A DNA stretch of 64,000 bases from Bacillota bacterium (GTDB taxonomy: Bacteria > Bacillota > Clostridia > Oscillospirales > Acutalibacteraceae), in assembly GCA_023416955.1 (NCBI GenBank), contig JAEZGM010000022.1, positions 68,372 to 132,371 of the forward strand, read 5' to 3'. Positions 41,322-49,241 of this stretch are shown here, one piece after another. The translations under genes and the position numbers were made by a program. Below the pieces are notes generated by a model, which worked only from the letters and a program-made list of their open reading frames with translations, had not been told where the DNA came from and did not search any database. Position 1 is the stretch's first letter. Every line of letters begins with the position of its first letter.

Positions 41322-44216
41322 ATGAGAGTAGGTTTAGATGTTGGTTCAACCACAATCAAATGTGTGGTACTGGACGACAACAATCAGATCATATATCAGT
41401 CTTATGAAAGACATTTTTCGCAGATTACGCAAAAAATGGCGGAACTGCTTACAAAATTAAAACAGGATATTTTTCATGACGGCAAGGTCAGCCTGACGGT
41501 TTCCGGCTCAGCCGGAATGGGTATTGCCGAGACCTGCGGATTGCCGTTTGTACAGGAAGTGTACGCAACCCGTATTGCGGTCGGCAAATTGATTCCCGAC
41601 ACCGACGTTATCATTGAACTGGGCGGAGAGGACGCAAAAATTCTTTTCCTTTCCGGCGGTATGGAAGTGCGCATGAACGGCAGCTGCGCGGGCGGAACCG
41701 GCGCTTTCATTGACCAGATGTCGACTCTGCTGAACCTTTCACTGGAAGAAATGAACGAGCAGGCGAAACAGTACGAAAAAATATACACCATCGCTTCCCG
41801 CTGCGGCGTATTCGCAAAATCCGATGTGCAGCCGCTGCTGAATCAAGGTGCGCGCAAAAGCGATATTTCCGCCAGCATTTTTTCGGCGGTGGCAAATCAG
41901 ACCATTGCCGGTCTGGCACAGGGCCGTAAAATCAGCGGTAAGGTGCTTTACCTCGGCGGCCCGCTGACCTTCCTGTCGCAGCTTCGCTACAGCTTTGATC
42001 AGGCGCTGAAGACGGAAGGAATCTGCCCCGAAAATTCCCTGTACTACGTCGCGCTCGGCGCCGCGTTTTCCAGTGAACAGGAAATTGACTTGGATATTTC
42101 GCTGAAAAATATTGCAAATTATGGCACAACCGCAAACTTCCTTTTTATTCCCTCTCTCTTCGCGAATGATGAAGAATACAGGGAATTTCAGGAACGTCAC
42201 GAAAAGGCCGCTGTTCCGAAAGGCGACGCCGCGGCCTACCGGGGAGACGCTTTCCTCGGGATTGACGCGGGCTCAACTACCGTAAAGGCCGTTCTCATCG
42301 GAAAGGACGGAGAGGTGCTGGATTCCGTCTACCGCAGTAACTCCGGCAACCCGGTTCCGATCATGCAGGAATATCTTTTGAATATCTATAATAAATACCC
42401 GAATATACATATCGTTTCCAGCGCCGTAACCGGATACGGCGAAGAATTATTGAAGAACGCTTTTAATCTTGACAATGGCATTGTGGAGACGATTGCCCAT
42501 TTCACCGCTGCAAAACGCTTTCTGCCAGATGTTGATTTCGTGATCGACATCGGCGGTCAGGACATGAAATGCTTTAAAATCCACAACGGCGCAATCGACA
42601 ATATCTTTTTGAATGAAGCCTGCTCTTCCGGCTGCGGCTCCTTCCTGCAGACATTTGCCAACACGCTTGGCTACGACATTGCGGATTTCGCCAAAATGGG
42701 TCTGTTCGCAAAGCACCCGGTCGACCTTGGCTCCCGCTGCACGGTATTCATGAACTCACAGGTAAAGCAGGCACAGAAGGACGGCGCCACGACGGAGGAT
42801 ATTTCAGCCGGTCTTTCCGTCAGTGTTGTCAAAAATGCGATTTACAAGGTCATCCGCGCCGCTTCCGCGGAAGAGCTCGGCAAGCACATTGTGGTACAGG
42901 GCGGAACCTTCCTGAACGACGCGGTACTGCGCGTCTTTGAAAAAGAGCTGGGCGTGCCAGTTGTGCGACCCGACATTTCAGGCCTGATGGGCGCGTACGG
43001 CGCGGCAATCTACGCAATGGAGAAATCCAAGGGCACCAGCAGCATTGTCGGAAAGCACGAGTTGGAAAACTTCAAGCATGAAGTAAAGGTGACCACCTGC
43101 GGCCTGTGCAACAACCACTGCCGCCTGACCATCAATATTTTTGACGGCAACCGCCGCTTTATTGGCGGTAACCGCTGTGAAAAACCGGTAACAAAGCGTT
43201 CCTCCAACGAAGAGCTGAACTTGTATGAATATAAACTGAACAAGCTTCTCTCCTATCAGCCGGTTCCGGGAAAGCGCGGAAAAATCGGGCTCCCCATGGG
43301 TCTGAACCTGTATGAGCTGCTGCCGTTCTGGTACACCTTCTTCACCGACCTCGGTTTTGAGGTCGTGCACTCCCCCCTTTCGAATCGTGAGCTTTACCTG
43401 GAAGGCCAGGCCACGATTCCTTCGGACACCGTCTGCTTCCCCGCAAAGCTGATGCACGGTCATATTCTCTCGCTGATTGACGACGGCGTTCAAAACATTT
43501 TCTATCCCTGCATGTCCTACAATATTGATGAGGGACTTGGCGACAACCACTACAACTGCCCCGTTGTTGCCTATTACCCGGAGGTTATTGCGGCAAATAC
43601 CGAGGCTTTGGAAGGAATCACTTTCATTCATGACTTTGTCGGTATTCACCGCAAACATGATTTCCCGAAGAAGATGCACGCGATTCTTGGCCAGTATTTT
43701 GACGGCATCACGCTTTCCGAAGTAAAAAATGCCAGCAAAGACGCTTACGCGGCATACGACATGTATCTTGCGGATATTCGTGCGAAGGGCGATGAAATGA
43801 TTACGCTGGCGGAAAAGCAGAACCGTCCGATTATCGTTCTAAGCGGCCGACCCTACCATCTTGACCCGGAAATCAATCACGGAATTGACAAGTTGATTAC
43901 AAGCTTGGGCGCTGCTGTTATTTCGGAAGATGTTGTAAGCTGCAAGGTAGATCATTTCCCGACCGACGTTCTGAACCAGTGGACTTATCATTCCCGCCTG
44001 TACGCGGCGGCAAAGTATATTGCCGACAAATCGAATATGAACCTTGTCCAGCTGGTTTCTTTCGGCTGCGGTGTGGATGCGATTACAACGGACGAAGTGC
44101 GCCGTATTCTGGAAGATGAAGGAAAGATTTATACACAGATTAAAATAGATGAAATTACGAATCTGGGCGCGGTAAAGATCAGACTGCGCAGTCTGTTCGC
44201 CGCCTTGGAAGATTGA
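41322..44216 (+). CDS. 2-hydroxyacyl-CoA dehydratase activase-type protein, two ASKHA domains
   Basis: 964 residues. Two BadF/HgdC-type ATPase domains follow each other: first DVGSTTIKCVV ... LGGEDAKI ... GSCAGGTGAFIDQM; second DAGSTTVKAVL ... IDIGGQDMKC ... NEACSSGCGSFLQTF. Each has the phosphate loop and the Cys for a shared 4Fe-4S cluster. A C-terminal part (from about 590) begins CGLCNNHCRLTINIF and contains further conserved Cys (FYPCMSYNID, PSDTVCFP). In the radical-forming dehydratases such proteins deliver an electron using ATP. Here the true substrate is unknown. It forms an operon with the next gene, 8 bases on; the two correspond to the halves of one very long protein in many relatives. 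Confidence 0.85.
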   Translation: MRVGLDVGSTTIKCVVLDDNNQIIYQSYERHFSQITQKMAELLTKLKQDIFHDGKVSLTVSGSAGMGIAETCGLPFVQEVYATRIAVGKLIPDTDVIIELGGEDAKILFLSGGMEVRMNGSCAGGTGAFIDQMSTLLNLSLEEMNEQAKQYEKIYTIASRCGVFAKSDVQPLLNQGARKSDISASIFSAVANQTIAGLAQGRKISGKVLYLGGPLTFLSQLRYSFDQALKTEGICPENSLYYVALGAAFSSEQEIDLDISLKNIANYGTTANFLFIPSLFANDEEYREFQERHEKAAVPKGDAAAYRGDAFLGIDAGSTTVKAVLIGKDGEVLDSVYRSNSGNPVPIMQEYLLNIYNKYPNIHIVSSAVTGYGEELLKNAFNLDNGIVETIAHFTAAKRFLPDVDFVIDIGGQDMKCFKIHNGAIDNIFLNEACSSGCGSFLQTFANTLGYDIADFAKMGLFAKHPVDLGSRCTVFMNSQVKQAQKDGATTEDISAGLSVSVVKNAIYKVIRAASAEELGKHIVVQGGTFLNDAVLRVFEKELGVPVVRPDISGLMGAYGAAIYAMEKSKGTSSIVGKHELENFKHEVKVTTCGLCNNHCRLTINIFDGNRRFIGGNRCEKPVTKRSSNEELNLYEYKLNKLLSYQPVPGKRGKIGLPMGLNLYELLPFWYTFFTDLGFEVVHSPLSNRELYLEGQATIPSDTVCFPAKLMHGHILSLIDDGVQNIFYPCMSYNIDEGLGDNHYNCPVVAYYPEVIAANTEALEGITFIHDFVGIHRKHDFPKKMHAILGQYFDGITLSEVKNASKDAYAAYDMYLADIRAKGDEMITLAEKQNRPIIVLSGRPYHLDPEINHGIDKLITSLGAAVISEDVVSCKVDHFPTDVLNQWTYHSRLYAAAKYIADKSNMNLVQLVSFGCGVDAITTDEVRRILEDEGKIYTQIKIDEITNLGAVKIRLRSLFAALED

Positions 44217-44224
44217 GGTGAATT

Positions 44225-45505
44225 ATGGCTGAGTTACAATTTGACAGCAAGGGGCGCCTGCTGTTCACGAAGGAAATGAAAAAGGAATATACGATCCTGT
44301 GCCCGTCAATGGCACCGGTTCATTTTCAGCTGATTGTCAATGTGTTCAATAACTGCGGCTATCACGTTGAGCTGCTGAATAATGAAGGCCCGAATGTGGT
44401 ACAGGAAGGGCTGAAATATGTGCATAACGACACCTGCTACCCCGCACTTCTGGTAATCGGGCAGTTTATGGACGCCCTTCATTCCGGAAAGTACGACCTT
44501 GACCACACTGCTCTTATGATTACTCAGACGGGCGGCGGCTGCCGCGCTTCCAACTACATACATCTTTTACGGAAAGCGCTGAAAAAAGCCGGGCTGGAAC
44601 ATATCCCAGTGGTTTCTCTGAACATTTCCGGTCTTGAAAAAAACCCCGGTTTCCAAGTCACGCTCCCAATGCTCAGAAAATTTCTCGCAGCACTGGTATA
44701 TGGGGATGAGCTGGTTGCGCTCTACAACCAAACGGAGGCATACGAAGTCAATAAAGGCCAGAGTAAAAAGCTGATTGACGACTGGACTGACAGTCTGACT
44801 GAACAGTTTAATCAGGGCAAAGGGCTTTCCATCGCTGCTCTGACGGAAAATCTGAAGCAAATCGTACACGATTTTGCGAAGGTACCGCTGAATAAAGTCC
44901 CTAAAATTAAAGTCGGCGTTGTCGGTGAAATTTATGTCAAATATGCTTCGCTGGGGAACAACCATTTGGAGGATTTCCTGCGGGAACAGGATTGCGAGGT
45001 CAACGTTCCGGGAATCATGAATTTCGCTTTGTTTAAGGTGGATAACCGTCTGGAAGACATTAAGCTTTACGGCGGAAATCCGGCAAAATACACCGTAATG
45101 AATATTCTGATGAATTATTTGTTAAAGCTGCAGAATATTTTAATTGATGTAACGAAAGAAGAGCCGAAATTTCTTCCGCCAACACCCTATGCGCACACAA
45201 AAAGTCTAGTGAAGGGAGTAATCGGTTACGGCAGCAAAATGGGTGAAGGCTGGCTGCTGACCGCGGAAATGCTGGAGTTGGCAGAACAGGGCTATGAAAA
45301 TATTGTTTGCGCTCAGCCGTTTGGATGCCTGCCTAATCATATTTGCGGAAAAGGAATGATTCACCGGATCAAAGAGGTAAATCCCCGTTCAAACATCGTT
45401 CCGATTGACTACGACCCCAGTGCCACCCGGGTAAATCAGGAAAACCGCATTAAATTAATGCTTGCGGTTGCGCGAGAGGGTCTTTCGGATAGAAAGAACG
45501 CTTAA
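44225..45505 (+). CDS. 2-hydroxyacyl-CoA dehydratase-like protein (COG3581 type)
   Basis: 426 residues; soluble. Cys-containing motifs line up with the dehydratase-like component: YVHNDTCYPALLVIGQFMDAL, TQTGGGCRASNYIHLLRKAL, KVGVVGEIYVKYASLGNNHLEDFL, AQPFGCLPNHICGKGMIHRIKE. The Cys residues probably bind a 4Fe-4S cluster. The partner upstream would be its ATP-driven electron donor. Widespread in Clostridia with no established reaction; it is not a classical HgdA/HgdB pair. TGAGGTGAATT before the ATG. Confidence 0.8.
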   Translation: MAELQFDSKGRLLFTKEMKKEYTILCPSMAPVHFQLIVNVFNNCGYHVELLNNEGPNVVQEGLKYVHNDTCYPALLVIGQFMDALHSGKYDLDHTALMITQTGGGCRASNYIHLLRKALKKAGLEHIPVVSLNISGLEKNPGFQVTLPMLRKFLAALVYGDELVALYNQTEAYEVNKGQSKKLIDDWTDSLTEQFNQGKGLSIAALTENLKQIVHDFAKVPLNKVPKIKVGVVGEIYVKYASLGNNHLEDFLREQDCEVNVPGIMNFALFKVDNRLEDIKLYGGNPAKYTVMNILMNYLLKLQNILIDVTKEEPKFLPPTPYAHTKSLVKGVIGYGSKMGEGWLLTAEMLELAEQGYENIVCAQPFGCLPNHICGKGMIHRIKEVNPRSNIVPIDYDPSATRVNQENRIKLMLAVAREGLSDRKNA

Positions 45506-45629
45506 TTTCGCCTTCGAAACTTGTCGAAAATGTAAAAGTTTAAACTAACATTGGAAATATATTGTAAAATTGCTCTAATTATTGTACTATATAATCAAAT
45601 TTGAAAATAATTCCAGCCTTTCTTCCTGC

Positions 45630-45720
45630 CAAAGCATGTAAAAGGCAAACCGGGCGAAAACCCGGGACGCAAAGCCAAGGGGCTAAACTTCTACAGAAGC
45701 ACGCCAGCCAGCTGCACAAC
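45630..45720 (+). promoter_or_regulatory. c-di-GMP-I (GEMM) riboswitch
   Basis: The conserved core is present in order: AAAGGCAAACC, a P1b stem CCGGG/CCCGGG closed by CGAAAA, GGGACGCAAAGCC, then GGGGCTAAAC, a hairpin CTTCTACAGAAG, and CACGCCAGCCAGCTGC. The base equivalent to G20 of the Vibrio Vc2 aptamer is G, the c-di-GMP form. The 60 bases between it and the start codon show no T-run terminator, so control is probably at translation. It stands directly before a diguanylate cyclase. Confidence 0.93.
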
Positions 45721-45780
45721 TTCATGGCCGAATTGCGGGATGAACCGCTTAGCCGTGAAACGATTTGGAGGTTGAGCCTT

Positions 45781-47139
45781 TTGAAGTACAAGAGTTACTG
45801 CATTTTATCCGCTTCCGTTCTTCTTCTTATTGCAATCTTATTTTATAATTATCAAGAAGCTCCCCTCGATAACTACAACATTGACAAAGTCATTCTTCCG
45901 CCTTTGGTCTGGCTTGCTGCGGTGTATTATTCATGGCGCAAGCGTCTCAAAGGACCTGCGGACGATTTTTTGAACGCGATTAATCGCGCTGCACAGGGCG
46001 ATTACAGAGCACGCTTTTCCTGCGAGCCCGGGAATGATATCTTTTTTTCACTGTCGCAGTCTTTTAACAAATTAATGGGTCTGACGGAGCAGCAGATGGA
46101 CGAACTTGTAAAGAACCGTCAGTTGCAAAATCAGCTTTATGAAAATGAGAAAATTTACCGTTCCGCTCTTGAATTGACCTGTGAACGGCTTTTTGAAGCA
46201 GATCTGACCCATAACAAGTTTGTTTATGGTCTGGAAAATTACTGGCACCGTTTTCCGTTTCTGCGTACGGAGCTTTACGACGACATTGTTCAGTCCATTT
46301 CTGATAATGCCGTTTATTACGAGGACGCGGAATCATACAGAAAGACCTTATCAAAGGCCGGATTAATCGACGCTTTTACAACCAGACGAGTGACGGAAGT
46401 TAATCTGGAGTACCGGCAAAAGATGAGGGATAATACCATCGTTTGGCGCGCCATTACTATCATTCATCTTTCCAATCAGGAAAGCGACAGTATGAAAGTG
46501 ATTGGGTATGTAAAGGACATTGATGAGCGTAAGCGCAATGAACTGGAGATTCTTAACCTTTCTCAGAAAGACGGACTGACCGGACTTTATAACAAAAAGT
46601 TTACGCAGTCACTGTCTGAAAACTATCTAGCAGAAGAAGGTTTACACACCAACAGTGCAGCGATTATGCTCGACATTGATAATTTTAAAGGTATTAACGA
46701 CACATGGGGGCATTTGGTCGGCGATGAGGCGCTGATTGCCGTTTCTGAGAAGCTTCAGGCGGTCTTTCGAAGCTCGGATATCATCGGACGAATCGGCGGC
46801 GACGAATTTTTTGTCCTGATGAAGGATTACGGTTCGAAAGAGGTTTTGGAATCAAAGCTCGATTTATTATGTGAATCTCTGAAGAAAATTCAGGTGGGAT
46901 CAAGCGGGCAGTTTATTTCCGGCAGCTTTGGTGTTGCGCTGTATCCGCAAGACGGAGAAACTTACACGGAACTATGTATGAAAGCGGATGCCTCACTGTA
47001 CGGGGCAAAACAAAGAGGCAAAGGGTGTTATTATGTTTGCAACGACTTTATAAAATACGGAAAAACTGCGTCCGACTTCTGCAGTGAAGAGCAAACTGTC
47101 AGCTATTCCCGTGAAAATATTACTTCTATTTACAACTAA
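45781..47139 (+). CDS. Membrane diguanylate cyclase (GGDEF)
   Basis: Makes c-di-GMP from two GTP. 452 residues from a TTG start at 45781, with GGAGG 9 bases upstream; a longer frame to 45601 would translate the riboswitch. Two membrane helices (about 5-25 and 36-50) are followed by a HAMP-like linker, a PAS-like region (about 115-245) and the cyclase domain: LSQKDGLTGLYNKKF, LDIDNFKGINDTWGH, and the active site RIGGDEFFVLM. RSSD five residues before GGDEF is the product-inhibition I-site. So product inhibits both the protein (I-site) and probably the mRNA (riboswitch). Single-gene unit before mscL. Confidence 0.93.
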   Translation: MKYKSYCILSASVLLLIAILFYNYQEAPLDNYNIDKVILPPLVWLAAVYYSWRKRLKGPADDFLNAINRAAQGDYRARFSCEPGNDIFFSLSQSFNKLMGLTEQQMDELVKNRQLQNQLYENEKIYRSALELTCERLFEADLTHNKFVYGLENYWHRFPFLRTELYDDIVQSISDNAVYYEDAESYRKTLSKAGLIDAFTTRRVTEVNLEYRQKMRDNTIVWRAITIIHLSNQESDSMKVIGYVKDIDERKRNELEILNLSQKDGLTGLYNKKFTQSLSENYLAEEGLHTNSAAIMLDIDNFKGINDTWGHLVGDEALIAVSEKLQAVFRSSDIIGRIGGDEFFVLMKDYGSKEVLESKLDLLCESLKKIQVGSSGQFISGSFGVALYPQDGETYTELCMKADASLYGAKQRGKGCYYVCNDFIKYGKTASDFCSEEQTVSYSRENITSIYN

Positions 47140-47168
47140 TCTTATCATTTTAAACACAGGGGGAAAAC

Positions 47169-47582
47169 ATGAAGAAACTACTGAAAGAATTTAAAGAATT
47201 TGCTATGCGCGGCAATGTGCTTGATATGGCAATCGGTGTGGTAATCGGCGGCGCGTTTGGCAAAATCGTCACTTCACTGGTCACAGATATTATTACGCCG
47301 CTGATTTCCCTGCTTTTGGGCAAGGTGGATTTATCCAACTTAAGCATATCGTTTCCTTCTCAAACACCGGATGGAAAGCCTATTTTACTGGCATACGGCT
47401 CTTTTATTCAGTCCATTATTGATTTTCTGATTATTGCCTTCTCCATCTTTATGGTAATCAAGCTGATGAACCGATTTCATAAGAAAAAGGAAGAAACCCC
47501 TCCCCCGCCGCCCGAACCGGACAAACAGGAAGTTCTGCTTACGGAAATTCGTGATCTGCTGAAGGAACGCACTGAAAAATAA
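47169..47582 (+). CDS. mscL: Large-conductance mechanosensitive channel
   Basis: 137 residues. Start KKLLKEFKEFAMRGNVLDMAIGVVIGGAFGKIVTSLVTDIITPL is the MscL N-terminal helix and first membrane helix. The loop region is KVDLSNLSISFPS and the second helix SIIDFLIIAFSIFMVIKLMNRF is followed by a charged C-terminal bundle (KKKEETPPPPPEPDKQEVLLTEIRDLLKE). Releases solutes on hypo-osmotic shock. GGGGG precedes the ATG. Confidence 0.96.
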   Translation: MKKLLKEFKEFAMRGNVLDMAIGVVIGGAFGKIVTSLVTDIITPLISLLLGKVDLSNLSISFPSQTPDGKPILLAYGSFIQSIIDFLIIAFSIFMVIKLMNRFHKKKEETPPPPPEPDKQEVLLTEIRDLLKERTEK

Positions 47583-47586
47583 TAGA

Positions 47587-47632
47587 AAAACAGCCGCTGA
47601 TGAAATTTAACATTTCATCAGCGGCTGTTTTT
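47587..47632. terminator. Terminator between mscL and exoIII (convergent)
   Basis: AAAAACAGCCGCTGATGAAA pairs with its complement around TTTAACA. A-runs and T-runs serve both genes. Confidence 0.92.
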
Positions 47633-47644
47633 ATTTAACGGTTT

Positions 47645-48400
47645 TCATTCAGACAAAATCAGTTCTACTGGGCAGTGGTCGCTGCCCAAGACCTCAGGGT
47701 GAATATTGCTTTCCAGAACGCGTTCTTTCAGGCTATCCGACACCAAGAAATAGTCAATACGCCAACCCGTATTCTTTTCTCGCGCCTTGAACATATAGGA
47801 CCACCATGTATAAGCGCCTATTTCTTCCGGGTGCAGGTAACGGAAGCTGTCGGTAAATCCGCTTGCAAGCAGCTCTGTCATTTTTTGGCGCTCCTCGTTT
47901 GTGAACCCTGCATTTCCGACATTGCTCTTCGCGTTTTTCAGGTCAATTTCCTGATGCGCCACGTTCATATCGCCACAGACAACAACCGGCTTTTTCAGGT
48001 TTAGCTGCATTAAATATTCGCGGAAGGCAGTTTCCCATTCCATACGGTAGCTAAGACGCGTCAGCTCTCGCTGCGCATTCGGCGTATAAACCGTTACCAA
48101 ATAAAAATCTTCAAATTCCAGCGTGATGGAGCGGCCTTCCCCGGTGTGCTCAGAAGCATCGATGTCATAACTGACACTCAGCGGTTCTTTCCGGGTAAAA
48201 ATAGCAGTTCCCGAATAGCCTTTTTTTATCGCGGAATTCCAATACTGGGTGTAACCGGGCAGTGTGATTTCCGCCTGATCGGGCTGCATTTTTGTCTCCT
48301 GAATACAAAATGCGTCCGCATCGATTGTATTAAAAAAATCCATAAATCCTTTGTTTAAACAGGCTCTCAGCCCGTTCACGTTCCATGAAATCAGCTTCAA
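47645..48400 (-). CDS. xth: Exodeoxyribonuclease III / AP endonuclease
   Basis: Repairs abasic sites and 3' blocked ends. 251 residues. The exonuclease-endonuclease-phosphatase motifs are all present: SWNVNGLRACLNKGF, CIQETKMQPDQ, VYTPNAQRELTRLSYR, VCGDMNVAHQEIDL, GWRIDYFLVSDSL and GSDHCPVELIL. Usual length. Convergent with mscL; divergent from the ppiB promoter region. Confidence 0.96.
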   Translation of the reverse strand: MKLISWNVNGLRACLNKGFMDFFNTIDADAFCIQETKMQPDQAEITLPGYTQYWNSAIKKGYSGTAIFTRKEPLSVSYDIDASEHTGEGRSITLEFEDFYLVTVYTPNAQRELTRLSYRMEWETAFREYLMQLNLKKPVVVCGDMNVAHQEIDLKNAKSNVGNAGFTNEERQKMTELLASGFTDSFRYLHPEEIGAYTWWSYMFKAREKNTGWRIDYFLVSDSLKERVLESNIHPEVLGSDHCPVELILSE

Positions 48401-48549
48401 AACAGTAATCTCCTTTATGTTTTACTTTATTATTCTTGTGCGTATTAATTATTTTGTTTTCAATGACGCGAACCGTAGGTTTGAGACTATTATACCATAT
48501 CTTTCTCTCCTGTTTTATAAAAATTTGCTCTTCGGAAGAAATATTTTAC

Positions 48550-48578
48550 TTGAAGCAAGCGAATTTACTGGGTATAAT
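48550..48578 (+). promoter_or_regulatory. Promoter of the ppiB leader or short RNA
   Basis: TTGAAG (48550-48555), 17-base spacer, TATAAT (48573-48578). Confidence 0.82.
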
Positions 48579-48584
48579 AATATT

Positions 48585-48678
48585 TATGAGTGTAAACGGA
48601 TCATTGCGCTGTCAGCTGCTTTCTGAACGGCAGACAGCGCAAATCTACCCGAATTGCCATGCAGATTCGGGTTGTTTT
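48585..48678 (+). ncRNA. Candidate short RNA or attenuated leader before ppiB
   Basis: Two hairpins follow the promoter: TTGCGCTGTC/GACAGCGCAA (604-613 and 633-642 of 48,000) and ACCCGAAT/ATTCGGGT (48647-48654 and 48665-48672) with TTGTTTTT. The second is a good intrinsic terminator. A transcript of about 95 bases would end here unless it reads on into ppiB, whose ATG is 31 bases further. No known riboswitch was recognised. Confidence 0.55.
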
Positions 48679-48708
48679 TGTTTGCCTTTTTTGCATGGAG
48701 AAATGGTG

Positions 48709-49230
48709 ATGACAATGAAAAATCCGATCGTAACAATTCAAACAAATAATGGCACAATCAAGGCGGAGCTTTACCCGGAAATTGCCCCCAATACAGTCAA
48801 TAATTTTATCTCTCTCGTAAAAAAAGGCTTTTATAACGGTACTATTTTTCACCGTGTAATTCCCGGCTTTATGATTCAGGGCGGCGACCCGGAGGGCAGC
48901 GGAATGGGTGGCCCCGGGTACGGCATTAAGGGTGAATTTTCCGCCAACCGCTTCCAAAACGATTTGAAACATTCCAAAGGCGTTCTCTCCATGGCGCGTT
49001 CCATGAGTCCGAACAGCGCCGGCTCCCAGTTCTTCATTATGGTGGAAGACGCGCCGCACCTCGACGGGCAGTACGCGGCTTTCGGCAAGGTCATTGAAGG
49101 AATGGAAGAAGCCGACCGCATTGTTTCCGTGCGCCGCGACTACAACGACCGGCCGCTTGAGGAACAAACCATGGTTTCCGTAACCGTAGAAACATTTGGA
49201 GAGGAGTACGCCGAACCGGACAAACAGTAA
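48709..49230 (+). CDS. Peptidyl-prolyl cis-trans isomerase, cyclophilin type
   Basis: Speeds proline isomerisation in protein folding. 173 residues, cytoplasmic. Cyclophilin motifs: GTIKAELYPEIAPNTVNNFISLV, NGTIFHRVIPGFMIQGGDP, GMGGPGYGIKGEF, GVLSMARSMSPNSAGSQFFIMVEDAPHLDGQYAAFG. The Arg and Phe of the active site (FHRVIPGF) are present. GGAG lies 8 bases before ATG 48709; another ATG two codons on is possible. A longer frame upstream covers the terminator. The ABC exporter gene starts 11 bases after it. Confidence 0.94.
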   Translation: MTMKNPIVTIQTNNGTIKAELYPEIAPNTVNNFISLVKKGFYNGTIFHRVIPGFMIQGGDPEGSGMGGPGYGIKGEFSANRFQNDLKHSKGVLSMARSMSPNSAGSQFFIMVEDAPHLDGQYAAFGKVIEGMEEADRIVSVRRDYNDRPLEEQTMVSVTVETFGEEYAEPDKQ

Positions 49231-49241
49231 CAGGAGGAACA

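Noticed and set aside
45601..45780. Sixty extra N-terminal residues of the diguanylate cyclase
   Set aside because: This stretch is the riboswitch; the TTG at 45781 has a proper GGAGG.
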